Shown here: in pieces, positions 16,815-26,168 of the stretch
Position numbering within the stretch: position 1 is the first letter of the stretch
Layout of the letters: each line of letters starts with the position of its first letter
Assembly: GCA_964626015.1 (NCBI GenBank)
Contig: CAZVCC010000010.1
Coordinates: 1 to 64,000, forward strand
DNA from: CAIKZJ01 sp964626015
GTDB lineage: Bacteria; Bacteroidota; Ignavibacteria; Tepidaquicellales; Tepidaquicellaceae
Reading direction: 5' to 3'
Length of the DNA: 64,000 nt
Notes under the pieces: generated by a model
What the model was told of the DNA's origin: nothing
Seen by the model: only the letters and a program-made list of their open reading frames with translations
Databases searched by the model: none
Made by a program: the position numbers and the translations under genes

Positions 16815-18029
16815 CTATTTTATTAAAATCATTCTTTTTGTTTCACTCCATGCATCAGACACCATACTGTAAAAGTAAATTCCGCTGTTAAATGGAGTGC
16901 CGTCGAACGTTACCTCATAGCTTCCGGGCTGCATTCTTTGGTTAACAAGCGTCTGCAATTCTCTGCCGTAAATATCATATACTTTTATAGAGACGTTACT
17001 TACAGCAGGTAGCTGATACCGAATTACTGTTTTAGGATTAAACGGATTCGGCAAATTCTGTTCAAGTGAATATTTGCTGATGTACTCGGTTTGAGCATTC
17101 ACGGGTGTTGCATACATTGGTGAAAAGGTCGGGTCGAAATCAGGGTAGCTGTCATTTGTAATTTTTGCCTTATTGCTGCCGTCGGTATTCATAATGTATA
17201 TCTCTGATTGCTCGGGTCCTGTCGGAGAAGTGTAATAGACAATCTTATCGCCTTCCCAGGAATACATAGCAGTACCGGCAGCCCATGTTGATTGATTTGT
17301 CATGTTAAAAAGGTCGGTATCGATTGAGGGATTGTGGTTACTCGTCATTCTGAATAAATCCCATGCTGTAAAACCTCTTTTGAAGAGAATATAATTTCCG
17401 TCTGTTGAAAATACAGGCGTTTCATCAAGATAATTTCCACTTGTTAAGTCAATCACCTGATGAGTAGTAACATTCACTTTACATATTTTTGCTTTTGGGT
17501 CGGGCATCATTGATATCTGTCTCATGAATACAACCCATTGCCCGTCAGGTGAGAAATGCGGCGAACTGTCATCACCGCTATCTGTAAGAATGGCCGTAAG
17601 TCCTGTACCGTCATAGTTAATCATATACAGGTCGCCGTTACCCGGCGTATTCATAATATCAAAAACTATTTTCCCTCCGTTCCATGAAAACTTCGGACTT
17701 AATGCAGGACCTGTCAGCGTGGGTAAATCCGTAAGGTTCACCTGATTTGTACCGTCAGGATTCATTACATAAACATCTGCCTGAATTGGTGTAGTTGAAG
17801 TAATTCTTCCAAAGACAATCTTTGTACCCTGAGGATTGAAGCACGGACCTGTATCCCTGTAAGTGTTATTGGTTAACATTGTTTGTGAGGTGCCGTCTCT
17901 GTTCATTATCCAGATATCCCAGTCGGACATGGTTTGCATCCTGCTGAATGCGATTTTATTATAGTAAGCCTGCGGGGTAAACGGTAACGGCAGGGAAAAC
18001 AAAAATATAAATAGTATTAATCGTTTCAT
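16815..18029 (-). CDS. T9SS-sorted TolB/PD40-like beta-propeller protein
   Basis: 404 residues from ATG 18029. A longer frame begins at 18059, but the inner start has GGAGG 6 bp upstream and gives a normal signal peptide (MKRLILFIFLFSLPLPF). The body contains TolB-type units: SDWDIWIMNRDGTSQTMLT, DVYVMNPDGTNQVNLTD, DLYMINYDGTG, PHFSPDGQWVVF, PVFSTDGNYILF and EIYIMNTDGSNKAKIT. The end is a T9SS sorting domain with the variant motif QNLPNPFNPKT (Leu in place of Tyr). It is first gene of a two-gene unit with 14745-16802. Confidence 0.85.
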   Translation of the reverse strand: MKRLILFIFLFSLPLPFTPQAYYNKIAFSRMQTMSDWDIWIMNRDGTSQTMLTNNTYRDTGPCFNPQGTKIVFGRITSTTPIQADVYVMNPDGTNQVNLTDLPTLTGPALSPKFSWNGGKIVFDIMNTPGNGDLYMINYDGTGLTAILTDSGDDSSPHFSPDGQWVVFMRQISMMPDPKAKICKVNVTTHQVIDLTSGNYLDETPVFSTDGNYILFKRGFTAWDLFRMTSNHNPSIDTDLFNMTNQSTWAAGTAMYSWEGDKIVYYTSPTGPEQSEIYIMNTDGSNKAKITNDSYPDFDPTFSPMYATPVNAQTEYISKYSLEQNLPNPFNPKTVIRYQLPAVSNVSIKVYDIYGRELQTLVNQRMQPGSYEVTFDGTPFNSGIYFYSMVSDAWSETKRMILIK

Positions 18030-18035
18030 GTTATT

Positions 18036-18040
18036 CCTCC
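18036..18040 (-). promoter_or_regulatory. Shine-Dalgarno GGAGG deciding the start at 18029
   Basis: GGAGG on the minus strand, 6 bp before the ATG. Good Shine-Dalgarno sites are rare in this window, which makes this one informative against the longer frame starting at 18059. Confidence 0.7.
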
Positions 18041-18259
18041 TTTGAAAAATCTGAAACATTAATAACTTTTACTCAATCTTAGGCAATATGAAATTAAAAT
18101 GCAATATCAATTTTTGTTAGCTTGTTCTGGGTTAAGTGTTTTTATCATGCAAATAACGGACCACTTACCCGGAATTATTATACGTACTATTTGAATGTTA
18201 AATAAGAATTTTATGTTTTAAATTGCACTAATAAGGGAGAAAATTAATTTAAGTTAAAT

Positions 18260-19420
18260 ATGTTTAGTATAAAAGCAGCTGCAAGGAATATGTTTATAGT
18301 TTTTGTATTAATTACTGCATTCTTTATCGGCGGATGCGAAGAACCTACCTCAAGCGATGATGGCGGAAACATACCAGACCCAATAATAGACTTCAACAAT
18401 GCTGTTAGCGTGAATTTTGGTACGTCTTTAAAGGGTTACATAAGCTCAAAGGGGGGGTACAACGTTTACAGGTTTACAAGCAGACGTGGCGGAGTTATTG
18501 AAATGAAAACTGATACTGTTCCGGGCGACCTTAATCTTACGCTTGATATGTACGATTCACAGAAGAACTGGATGTTCGGTAATTACGGAGCATCGGGACA
18601 AACTGTGTATCTTAATGCAGTAAGACCTCCGGGTACTTACTATGCAGTTGTTAAAGACGGTGGTAATGACGGGTCGAGCGAGCAGCCTTACAGTTTTGTG
18701 TTAGACCTTGATTCGACTGACATATACGAATACAACAACACTCTTGCTACTGCAAGAACAATCGGTATTGATTGGGAAGTGCAGGCGAAAATAAAACCCG
18801 AATCTGACGAGGACGCATTCCAGTTCTTTTCACCAAAAGACGGGATAGTAAATTTTACAATCAGTAACGTACCTCAGAATATTGACATTGTTTCAGATAT
18901 ATATGATTACCAGAATAATTACATCGGCGGTATAACGGGCGGAACAGGAGAAAGTTATTCATTTGGTTCAATGCTTTTTGCCGGTACGTATTTTATAAAG
19001 CTGAAAGACGGTTACGCCAATGCATACAGCAACGATTTTTACAGGATAAGAATAAACCTGGATACATCAGACTTTTGGGAAATAAACAATACATTCGGTT
19101 ATGCAAAAGCAATTGATTTAAACCAGGATGTATCGGGGAAGATAAAGCCTGTTGCGGACCTGGACATGTTTAAGTTTCAGGTGCCAATGACGGGTCAGAT
19201 GCAGGTTACCGTAACACAAGTCCCGCCCGAAATAACGATGGTTGTTGAGCTTTACGACAGTATGCAGGTCAAAGTAGCGAATGCAATAGGGCTTTCGAAC
19301 GGACAGCCCGTAACTCTGAATTATTCAATCACGAGACCATGGATGTATTACGTAAGGTTATCCGACGAATACAATAACGACATGAGCGACAGCTATTTCA
19401 ATTTCAGGGTGGTTAAATAG
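18260..19420 (+). CDS. Lipoprotein with three PPC-like beta-sandwich repeats
   Basis: 386 residues. The N-terminus is a lipoprotein signal with lipobox IGGC (Cys26 from this start; Met11 would give a shorter signal). Three homologous units of about 110 residues follow, near 45-155, 158-268 and 272-386. Each has a lead-in such as DxYEYNNTxxxAxxI or DFWEINNTFGYAKAI, then KIKPxxDxDxFxF and a closing YYVKLxD-type strand. This is the pattern of bacterial pre-peptidase C-terminal (PPC) domains. There is no protease domain, so it is a repeat-only lipoprotein on the cell surface or in the periplasm. It ends at a strong terminator. Confidence 0.75.
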   Translation: MFSIKAAARNMFIVFVLITAFFIGGCEEPTSSDDGGNIPDPIIDFNNAVSVNFGTSLKGYISSKGGYNVYRFTSRRGGVIEMKTDTVPGDLNLTLDMYDSQKNWMFGNYGASGQTVYLNAVRPPGTYYAVVKDGGNDGSSEQPYSFVLDLDSTDIYEYNNTLATARTIGIDWEVQAKIKPESDEDAFQFFSPKDGIVNFTISNVPQNIDIVSDIYDYQNNYIGGITGGTGESYSFGSMLFAGTYFIKLKDGYANAYSNDFYRIRINLDTSDFWEINNTFGYAKAIDLNQDVSGKIKPVADLDMFKFQVPMTGQMQVTVTQVPPEITMVVELYDSMQVKVANAIGLSNGQPVTLNYSITRPWMYYVRLSDEYNNDMSDSYFNFRVVK

Positions 19421-19807
19421 TTAAACACAACAAAGAATATAAGGTTTTTAATATACATTATGTGCCCGCTATTAAATTATGGCGGGCACTTTTTTTATTA
19501 TGGATTTTATCAAAAAGTGACAGATTTGTCACTGCAAAAGGAGTGTTTTAATAAGGCTATCTAAAGGCAAGTTAGAGGCAAGTTAGGGGTGGGCCAGAAT
19601 TTGGGTGTTAGTGACAAAATGTCATTGGAAAAAAGGCAGGATTTTACAGGAAAAAAACTGTATTATTGTCAAAAAAGAATGCTTTCGTTGTTTGGTTTTT
19701 TTGAGTAATGGTGAAAGTGTGGATATCCGTGATTGAATGAAAAATTAATTGATTGAAAATGAGAAGAAATAGTATTACCTTCATACATCTACTAACAAGA
19801 TAGACTA
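19421..19807. other. Intergenic region with terminator and two TGACA palindromes
   Basis: After the terminator at 19462-19497 there are two similar small palindromes: AGTGACA (19516-19522) with TGTCACT (19527-19533), and TGACA-AAA-TGTCA (19612-19624). Between them is a tandem of the 11-bp word AGGCAAGTTAG near 19565-19585. These sit in the leader of the four-gene cargo row. No gene seen. Confidence 0.5.
19462..19497 (+). terminator. Intrinsic terminator
   Basis: GTGCCCGC (19462-19469) pairs with GCGGGCAC (19482-19489) over a 12-nt loop, followed by a run of T. It ends the lipoprotein gene at 18260-19420. Confidence 0.92.
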
Positions 19808-21028
19808 ATGAAAAGATTATTTGTCATCTTCATAATGTTTGCCTCACTAACTGCTAATGGGCAGTGGGCGCAGGGGGGTAATGGAATACAAGCAAGTAAC
19901 ATGGTCCTTCATCTTTCAGCATTCGAAAACATCATATTTGCCGGCACAAAAAATTATATATATAATGCAGAATTTCTGTATTGTTCGACGAATAACGGGA
20001 ATAACTGGATAGATTTACAATTTTATGAAGAGGCTATTTCTTTTACTAAGTTTGGAAATAATTACTTAGCGGGTACAAGATATTATGGTGTATATATTTC
20101 AGCGAGTAATGGTTTTTACTGGTATCAGAGTAGTTTAAACAATAAAACTGTATATGCGTTAACGAGTCTAAATAATTATTATTATGCAGGTACAACTGAC
20201 AGCGGAGTTTTTATGTCAAGTAATAATGGTGTCAGCTGGGATATCACATCTTTAAATAATAAATTTATATATTCACTTTTAACACATGGCAATAAAATTC
20301 TTGCAGGTACATCCGGCAATGGAATTTATATTTCAACAGATTATGGTACAAGCTGGGTTCAATCGGCTTTGAACAATAAGTCTGTTTATCGTCTTGCTTC
20401 AAACGGGAATGATATTTTTGCAAGTGTTACAGACAGCGGCGGTATTTATCGCTCGACCGATAACGGAATAAGCTGGACAAGAACATCATTATATAATAAA
20501 TATATTGAGGCAATAGCAGTTTACGGAAATAACATATTTGCGGCAGCTGATAATATTGGGGGTACCGGAGGGATATATTTTTCTTCGAATAAAGGAGATA
20601 ACTGGTCTTTAAAGAATGAGGGATTTAATCTTATCCCTTCTCAATTTTATTCGTTAACAATAGCAAATAACTTAGTATTAACAGGGGTATCATTAAACAA
20701 TTCATTGTGGCAACGACCGCTTTCAGAAATAGTAAATGTTCAGAATATAGGATTAGAAATTCCTTCTTCGTATTCGCTGGGGCAGAACTATCCGAATCCG
20801 TTTAACCCGAGGACAGTTATTAGTTTTCAGTTGCCGGTTGATAGTAAAGTATGGATAAAGATTTATGATGTGCAAGGAAGAGAGGTGGAAACGCTTGTGA
20901 ATGAAATGTTACAAGCGGGAACGTACAGTACACAATGGGATGCTAGTGCTTATCCGAGCGGGGTTTATTTTTACAGGATGCAGGCAGATGGTTACACAGT
21001 AACAAAACGAATGACATTAATTAAATAA
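19808..21028 (+). CDS. T9SS-sorted Asp-box propeller protein
   Basis: 406 residues. The signal peptide MKRLFVIFIMFASLTANGQ is nearly the same, in DNA too, as that of the gene at 23878. Six or more Asp-box units (STNNGNNW, SSNNGVSW, STDYGTSW, STDNGISW, SSNKGDNW) are spaced about 40 residues apart. The sorting domain starts SLGQNYPNPFNPRT and its DNA is close to that of the next gene. First of four consecutive cargo genes on this strand with intergenic gaps of 11, 18 and 6 bp, so likely one operon. Probably an exported structural or adhesive protein. Confidence 0.85.
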   Translation: MKRLFVIFIMFASLTANGQWAQGGNGIQASNMVLHLSAFENIIFAGTKNYIYNAEFLYCSTNNGNNWIDLQFYEEAISFTKFGNNYLAGTRYYGVYISASNGFYWYQSSLNNKTVYALTSLNNYYYAGTTDSGVFMSSNNGVSWDITSLNNKFIYSLLTHGNKILAGTSGNGIYISTDYGTSWVQSALNNKSVYRLASNGNDIFASVTDSGGIYRSTDNGISWTRTSLYNKYIEAIAVYGNNIFAAADNIGGTGGIYFSSNKGDNWSLKNEGFNLIPSQFYSLTIANNLVLTGVSLNNSLWQRPLSEIVNVQNIGLEIPSSYSLGQNYPNPFNPRTVISFQLPVDSKVWIKIYDVQGREVETLVNEMLQAGTYSTQWDASAYPSGVYFYRMQADGYTVTKRMTLIK

Positions 21029-21039
21029 AACCGTAAACT

Positions 21040-22338
21040 ATGAAAAAGATATTACTTATTTTTATAGTTATTACCACTGTTAATTCGTATGCACAGTGGA
21101 ACACTTATTATACTGAAAGCGGTCAGCATTTTGACTGCTCATTTATAAATCCGAATACAGGATGGACGGGCGGCGACGGAACAAAAGTTTTCAAGACTAC
21201 TAACTCCGGAAACAACTGGACGCTAATTTATTCGCCCTCGACTTCTAATATTATATACAGTATTCACTTCGCAGATTCAGTACACGGCTGGGCGGGTACA
21301 TATTTAGGAGAGATACTAAAAACAACCAACGGCGGATATAACTGGACTGCTACGACGGTAGCATTTAACAAGAAAATTTATTCGATACACTTTTTAAATA
21401 GTTCTACTGGTTGGTTTTTAGGTGAAGCAGGGGTTTACGGAAAGACAACAAACGGTGGAGCAAACTGGTATAATCCAGGGTCGTTTTTAGGAACCAACGA
21501 CGGTTTTAGTTTATATTTCAGAGATTCGTTGTACGGATATGGATGCGGGTTTGGAAAACTTGGAAGAACTACGAACGGAGGTTCAACCTGGAATGTAACA
21601 ACATATCCCGATGTACGGCTTTCCGCAATATCATTTATAAATTCACTGACAGGATACGCACTGGGGTCATTGCAGAATTCAACATTATACGCGGCGGGAT
21701 TGTATGTTTTAAAAACAACAAATGGGGGTGAAAACTGGGAAAACATATATTCAGAAACACCATACGCAAATAACATTTTGATGGTAACAGAGTCCCATTT
21801 TCACAATGAAAGCAGCGGTCTTATTTCAGGAATAAATATTATAGCAGGTCCTTCATACAGTTATTCGGGTTTAATGAGAAAAACGATAAACGGAGGGCTT
21901 AATTGGACTGGAGTATCTCATTATTTTGGAAGCGGGCTTGAATCTATTGAATTTGTTAATCAGCTTACAGGATTTGCAACTGGCGGAAACGAGATATATA
22001 AAACAACAAACGGAGGGTTGACGCTTATTTCGGGTGTGTCTGAAAAGGTGCTTGATAATTATTCGCTGGGGCAGAACTATCCAAATCCGTTTAATCCAAA
22101 GACAGTTATTAGTTTTCAGTTGCCGGTTGATAGTAAAGTATCAATAAAGATTTATGACGTGCAAGGGAGAGAAGTGGAAACACTTGTGAATGAGAGACTG
22201 CAAGCGGGAACGTACAGCACGCAATGGGATGCGAGCTTGTATCCGAGCGGGGTTTATTTTTATAGGATGGTTGTCCGCCATAGCGGATCTTCGACGGGGG
22301 ATTTTAGTGAGACGAGACGGATGATGTTTATTAAATAA
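21040..22338 (+). CDS. T9SS-sorted YCF48/Asp-box-like propeller protein
   Basis: 432 residues with signal peptide MKKILLIFIVITTVNSYAQ. Repeats combine GWTGGDGTKVFKTTNSGNNW, GWAGTYLGEILKTTNGGYNW and similar units, as in YCF48-type propellers. The sorting domain (SLGQNYPNPFNPKT) closely follows that of the upstream gene, but its last hairpin is extended to MVVRHSGSSTGDFSETRRM. That extension is encoded by a small palindrome (TCCGC 22274-22278 / GCGGA 22283-22287) and its flank. Second gene of the four-gene row. Confidence 0.85.
   Translation: MKKILLIFIVITTVNSYAQWNTYYTESGQHFDCSFINPNTGWTGGDGTKVFKTTNSGNNWTLIYSPSTSNIIYSIHFADSVHGWAGTYLGEILKTTNGGYNWTATTVAFNKKIYSIHFLNSSTGWFLGEAGVYGKTTNGGANWYNPGSFLGTNDGFSLYFRDSLYGYGCGFGKLGRTTNGGSTWNVTTYPDVRLSAISFINSLTGYALGSLQNSTLYAAGLYVLKTTNGGENWENIYSETPYANNILMVTESHFHNESSGLISGINIIAGPSYSYSGLMRKTINGGLNWTGVSHYFGSGLESIEFVNQLTGFATGGNEIYKTTNGGLTLISGVSEKVLDNYSLGQNYPNPFNPKTVISFQLPVDSKVSIKIYDVQGREVETLVNERLQAGTYSTQWDASLYPSGVYFYRMVVRHSGSSTGDFSETRRMMFIK
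22271..22300 (+). repeat. In-frame palindromic insert in a sorting-domain loop
   Basis: GTCCGCC, short loop, GCGGATCTTCGACGGGG within the sorting-domain coding sequence. The same element with a different loop lies at 25908-25935. A related copy lies in non-coding DNA at 62245-62276 on the opposite strand (GTCCGCC, loop, GGCGGATCTGCAAC). Confidence 0.7.
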
Positions 22339-22356
22339 AAATTATAAACTATTACG

Positions 22357-23871
22357 ATGAAGACAGGGAGAATGTTTTTTTGCTTTATATTCGTAAATAT
22401 ATTTTTATTGAATATTAATATCTCTTATTCTCAGTTTTTGCAAAACCTTAAAAGACTTTCTTTTGGTAATGACAGAAATCCTTCATTCAGGGTAAGAGAT
22501 GACGGTTATAATATGTCATACATTCCGTTCGAATTTCTGATATATGAAAGGGTGAACGGGAATGCTTCGAATATTCTGGTTTCGCGAATCAATACAGAGG
22601 GTGCGCTTGACAGCGGTTATTATTTAACGAATAATGGTTTTGCGAATGTAAACCCCTCGATTGGATATTATTTCAGGAATTTATTGCCGTCGGAGATTAC
22701 TACCGCTTTAGCTGTCTGGGAAACGTATAAAAGCGGTAATAAAGATATTTATGCGCGGATTTATAAGCAATCTCAGGGATGGCTTCCGGAATTTGCAATA
22801 GATAGTTCAGCCGGCGAGCAGGTAAATCCGAAGACTGCAATGTTTAATGAAAACATTTATTCAGTTGTTTATCAATCAACAAATGATATAAAACTGAAAT
22901 TAATAAATGCTGAGAATCAAAGTGTTTTGCTTGACACAAATTTGACTTCGGAGATTAACGAAGTCTGCAGAAACCCTTATATAGTGATTTTACAGGGCAG
23001 TTCACCAGCAATGTTTATTACTTATGAAAGGGAATTTTCGGCAAATCAGAATTCTATTTATTGTTTGAAATCACCTTTGCCTGCTCCGCTCAATTTTATG
23101 ATTGATACTGTCCGGTATTCAGGTGTGAATTATAATGCAGGAATGGCACCGATGTTTTTACCTTATTTGTTTTTATACGAATCATATAAAAACGGCAAGA
23201 GGAATGTATTCGGGACAGAAATTAAATTCAATGGTCAGAGCAGTGTATCTCATGATGTCTTAACATCGCAGTATTTTGATATGTGGGGATATTCAGGCAG
23301 CGGCTTCATACTTGGCAAGAGCATTACAAACGGAGTCTATGCTTTTATTTTAAAACAAAGCAATTCTTTATATGCAAAAGTAAAGATGGGCGGATTTTGG
23401 GGAGATTCAGTGACGGCATTGATTTCAAACGACACGAACTATAAATCAAGGACAGGTTTCAGCACTGCACAGGCTGTCCCTAATACAGGCTGTTTCAGGT
23501 ATTGGATAGTTTTCGGGAAAAACTTGAGTCCTTCAGAAAGCGGAATTTACGGAACAACATTCACTTCTTGTGCTATGAATGTTGTAGAAGTATCAGGAGA
23601 AGTTCCTTCATCGTATTCTTTATCACAGAACTATCCGAATCCGTTTAACCCTTCTACAGTGATCAGTTATCAGTTACCAGTAATCAGTGAAGTTGTGATA
23701 AAGGTTTTTGATGTACAAGGACGAGAGGTGGAAACGCTTGTGAATGAGAGGCTTCAGGCGGGAACGTACAGCACGCAATGGGATGCGAATGCGTATCCGA
23801 GCGGGGTTTATTTTTACAGGATGGTAACCGAAAATTTTGTAAAAACAAATAAAATGACATTAATTAAATAA
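22357..23871 (+). CDS. T9SS-sorted secreted protein, repeat-poor body
   Basis: 504 residues with signal peptide (MKTGRMFFCFIFVNIFLLNINISYSQ). The body lacks the Asp-box units of its neighbours. It has strands such as ALAVWETYKSGNKDIYARIY and FLYESYKNGKRNVFGTEI, which look like propeller blades reporting values of the BNR-free type. Sorting domain SLSQNYPNPFNPST ends KMTLIK and is DNA-similar to those of the flanking genes. Third in the row, 18 bp after the previous stop and 6 bp before the next start. Function unknown; exported. Confidence 0.8.
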   Translation: MKTGRMFFCFIFVNIFLLNINISYSQFLQNLKRLSFGNDRNPSFRVRDDGYNMSYIPFEFLIYERVNGNASNILVSRINTEGALDSGYYLTNNGFANVNPSIGYYFRNLLPSEITTALAVWETYKSGNKDIYARIYKQSQGWLPEFAIDSSAGEQVNPKTAMFNENIYSVVYQSTNDIKLKLINAENQSVLLDTNLTSEINEVCRNPYIVILQGSSPAMFITYEREFSANQNSIYCLKSPLPAPLNFMIDTVRYSGVNYNAGMAPMFLPYLFLYESYKNGKRNVFGTEIKFNGQSSVSHDVLTSQYFDMWGYSGSGFILGKSITNGVYAFILKQSNSLYAKVKMGGFWGDSVTALISNDTNYKSRTGFSTAQAVPNTGCFRYWIVFGKNLSPSESGIYGTTFTSCAMNVVEVSGEVPSSYSLSQNYPNPFNPSTVISYQLPVISEVVIKVFDVQGREVETLVNERLQAGTYSTQWDANAYPSGVYFYRMVTENFVKTNKMTLIK

Positions 23872-23877
23872 TAAAAC

Positions 23878-25974
23878 ATGAAAAGATTATTTGTCATCTT
23901 CATAATGTTTGCGTCAATGACGGCTAATGGGCAGTGGGTGCAGACAAACGGTATATTTGGGGGAGGGACTATCCGATCTCTTGCCGTTAAAGGGAATAAT
24001 GTTTTTGCAGGAACATATAGAGATAATCAGGGTAATGGTTGTCTTTTTCGTTCTACAGATAATGGCTTTACATGGACTAAAACTGCTTTAGATAGTCAAA
24101 ACATTATGTCATTCGCTATAAACGGAGAATATATTTTTGCAGGATCAATGAGATATGGTGTCTATATATCAACAAACAATGGTTTAAATTGGAATCAAAC
24201 CGCTTTAAATAATCAATCTATTTATTCCCTTTCAGCAAATGGAAATAATATTTTTGCAGGAACTTGGGATAGCGGAGTTTATTTCTCAACTAATAATGGA
24301 TTGAGCTGGTCTCAAACTGCTATGAATAGTACAGCTATATATTCACTTGCCGTTAGAGGTAATAACATTTTTGCAGGAACTTGGGGACAAGGGCTTTACC
24401 ACTCCACAGACAACGGTTCAAGTTGGACAAAAGTTGCATTGAATATTAATTTCATTTATTCACTTGCAATAAATGGTAATTTTATTTTTGCAGGATCGTC
24501 TAATGGTTTGTTTATGTCAACAAATAATGGATTAGGCTGGATGCAAACCACATTGAATAATGAATCTATATGGTCTTTAGCAGTTAATGGAAATACTATT
24601 TATGCTGGAGCACAAACGGGTGGAGTCTATATCTCCACAAATAACGGATTAACGTGGTTCCAAACAACGTTAAATGATAATTTTGTTCCCTCTTTAGCAG
24701 TTAGTAATAATTGTGTTTTTGCCGGGACAATTGGAAATGGCTTCTACTTATCAACTAATTCCGGTTCAAGTTGGACAGTAACTGGATTTAATATGAAAAT
24801 TGTTACTACTTTTGCAGCACTTGGGGATAATATTTTCGCGGCAACAAGTTATAATTATGATTCCTCAAGCCTTTATATTTCCACTAATAACGGAGCAACT
24901 TGGGCAGAAGCTACATTACATAATACAACAGTTACCTCTCTTGCAACACTTGGAAATATTATTTTTGCAGGTACAGCGGACAATGGTGTATATATTTCTA
25001 CTAATAACGGAACAAATTGGTCACAAACCTCTTTAAATTATGCAAGAATAAAATCTCTTGCTGTCAGCGGAAATAACATCCTTGCAGGAGTGTTAACTCA
25101 ACAATTTGGTCCCGGATCACTTATTTACTCCTCAAATAACGGTGTTAATTGGGCATCAACAACTTTGCTTAATAATGATGTTTATTCTCTCGCAGTAAAG
25201 GGTAACATTGTATTTGCCGGGACAACCGGAAATGGTGTTTACCGCTCAACAGATAACGGTTTAACATGGACTCAAACTGTTTTAAATAAATTTGCAAACT
25301 CAATTACCATCAGTGGAAATACTATATATGCAGGATGCAATTCCGGGTTTGGTTATACAGGCGGTGTTTATTTATCAACAGATGATGGTATAAGCTGGAC
25401 TCAAACTGCATTAAGTAGCCAATCAGTTAATTCTATTGTTGCAAAAGAAAATAATTTAATCGCAGGAACCGATGATGGTATATATCTCTCCACAAATAAT
25501 GGAATAAATTGGACGCAGAAAAATCAAGGATTCAATCCTGCGCAAAGAATCCTGTCCTTACTAATATCAAATAATTATGTATTGGCAGGAACACTTGGCT
25601 ATTCTGTCTGGCGAAGAGAGCTATCAGAAATAGTTGGAGTGCAAAATCTAAGCACGGAAACACCTTCAGTATTTTCGCTGTCTCAAAACTATCCGAATCC
25701 GTTTAATCCTGTGACGAAGATAAGATTTGACGTGATGAGATCCCCGACAGGAACATTCGGGGATGACAAATTAGTGGTGATAAAGGTTTTTGATGTGCGA
25801 GGAAGAGAGGTGGAAACACTTGTGAATGAGAGGCTGCAGGCGGGTACGTACAGTACGCAATGGGATGCGAGTGCTTATCCGAGCGGAGTTTATTTTTGCA
25901 GGATGGTTGTCCGCAACGGCGGATCTTCGACGGGGGATTATAGTGAGACGAGGAGGATGATTCTGGTTCGTTGA
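23878..25974 (+). CDS. Large T9SS-sorted Asp-box repeat protein
   Basis: 698 residues with the same signal peptide as the gene at 19808. About thirteen tandem units of near 40 residues follow, of the type SLAVNGNNIFAGTxxxGVYxSTNNGLSWxQTALN, with one Asp box each (STNNGLNW, STNNGLSW, STDNGSSW, STNNGATW, SSNNGVNW, STDDGISW). Two closed propellers would accommodate them. The sorting domain has two in-frame inserts relative to its neighbours: MRSPTGTFGDDK from the palindrome at 25740-25764, and VVRNGGSSTGDYSE from that at 25908-25935. Last of the four-gene row; no hairpin terminator seen directly after it. Confidence 0.85.
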   Translation: MKRLFVIFIMFASMTANGQWVQTNGIFGGGTIRSLAVKGNNVFAGTYRDNQGNGCLFRSTDNGFTWTKTALDSQNIMSFAINGEYIFAGSMRYGVYISTNNGLNWNQTALNNQSIYSLSANGNNIFAGTWDSGVYFSTNNGLSWSQTAMNSTAIYSLAVRGNNIFAGTWGQGLYHSTDNGSSWTKVALNINFIYSLAINGNFIFAGSSNGLFMSTNNGLGWMQTTLNNESIWSLAVNGNTIYAGAQTGGVYISTNNGLTWFQTTLNDNFVPSLAVSNNCVFAGTIGNGFYLSTNSGSSWTVTGFNMKIVTTFAALGDNIFAATSYNYDSSSLYISTNNGATWAEATLHNTTVTSLATLGNIIFAGTADNGVYISTNNGTNWSQTSLNYARIKSLAVSGNNILAGVLTQQFGPGSLIYSSNNGVNWASTTLLNNDVYSLAVKGNIVFAGTTGNGVYRSTDNGLTWTQTVLNKFANSITISGNTIYAGCNSGFGYTGGVYLSTDDGISWTQTALSSQSVNSIVAKENNLIAGTDDGIYLSTNNGINWTQKNQGFNPAQRILSLLISNNYVLAGTLGYSVWRRELSEIVGVQNLSTETPSVFSLSQNYPNPFNPVTKIRFDVMRSPTGTFGDDKLVVIKVFDVRGREVETLVNERLQAGTYSTQWDASAYPSGVYFCRMVVRNGGSSTGDYSETRRMILVR
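25736..25770 (+). repeat. In-frame palindromic insert, GTCAT-type
   Basis: ATCCCCGA (25740-25747) and TCGGGGAT (25757-25764) are perfect arms, followed by GACA. The same layout (arm, loop, arm, then ATGACA) occurs in the intergenic palindromes at 26588-26618 and 26752-26803. Confidence 0.7.
25905..25935 (+). repeat. In-frame palindromic insert, second GTCCGC-type copy
   Basis: TCCGC (25910-25914), loop AACG, GCGGA (25919-25923), followed by TCTTCGACGGGG. The arms match the copy at 22271 while the loop differs. Confidence 0.7.
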
Positions 25975-26168
25975 TGGTTTATAGATAGGCAGTAAAACAC
26001 CCTTTTTATTTCATTGTTTGAAACTTATTTCGCTTCTCACTTTATTGTAATACTATGTAATATCAGTTATTTGTGTGCGTAAGATGTCTCAATTTCGGTT
26101 GAATATGTGAAACTTTTGTGTATTAGTATAAGGGGTAAGATTATTAAAATTGGAAATAATGACGTTCT

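Noticed and set aside
18030..18059. Longer start for the TolB-like cargo gene
   Set aside because: The inner ATG has GGAGG at correct spacing and yields a normal signal peptide.
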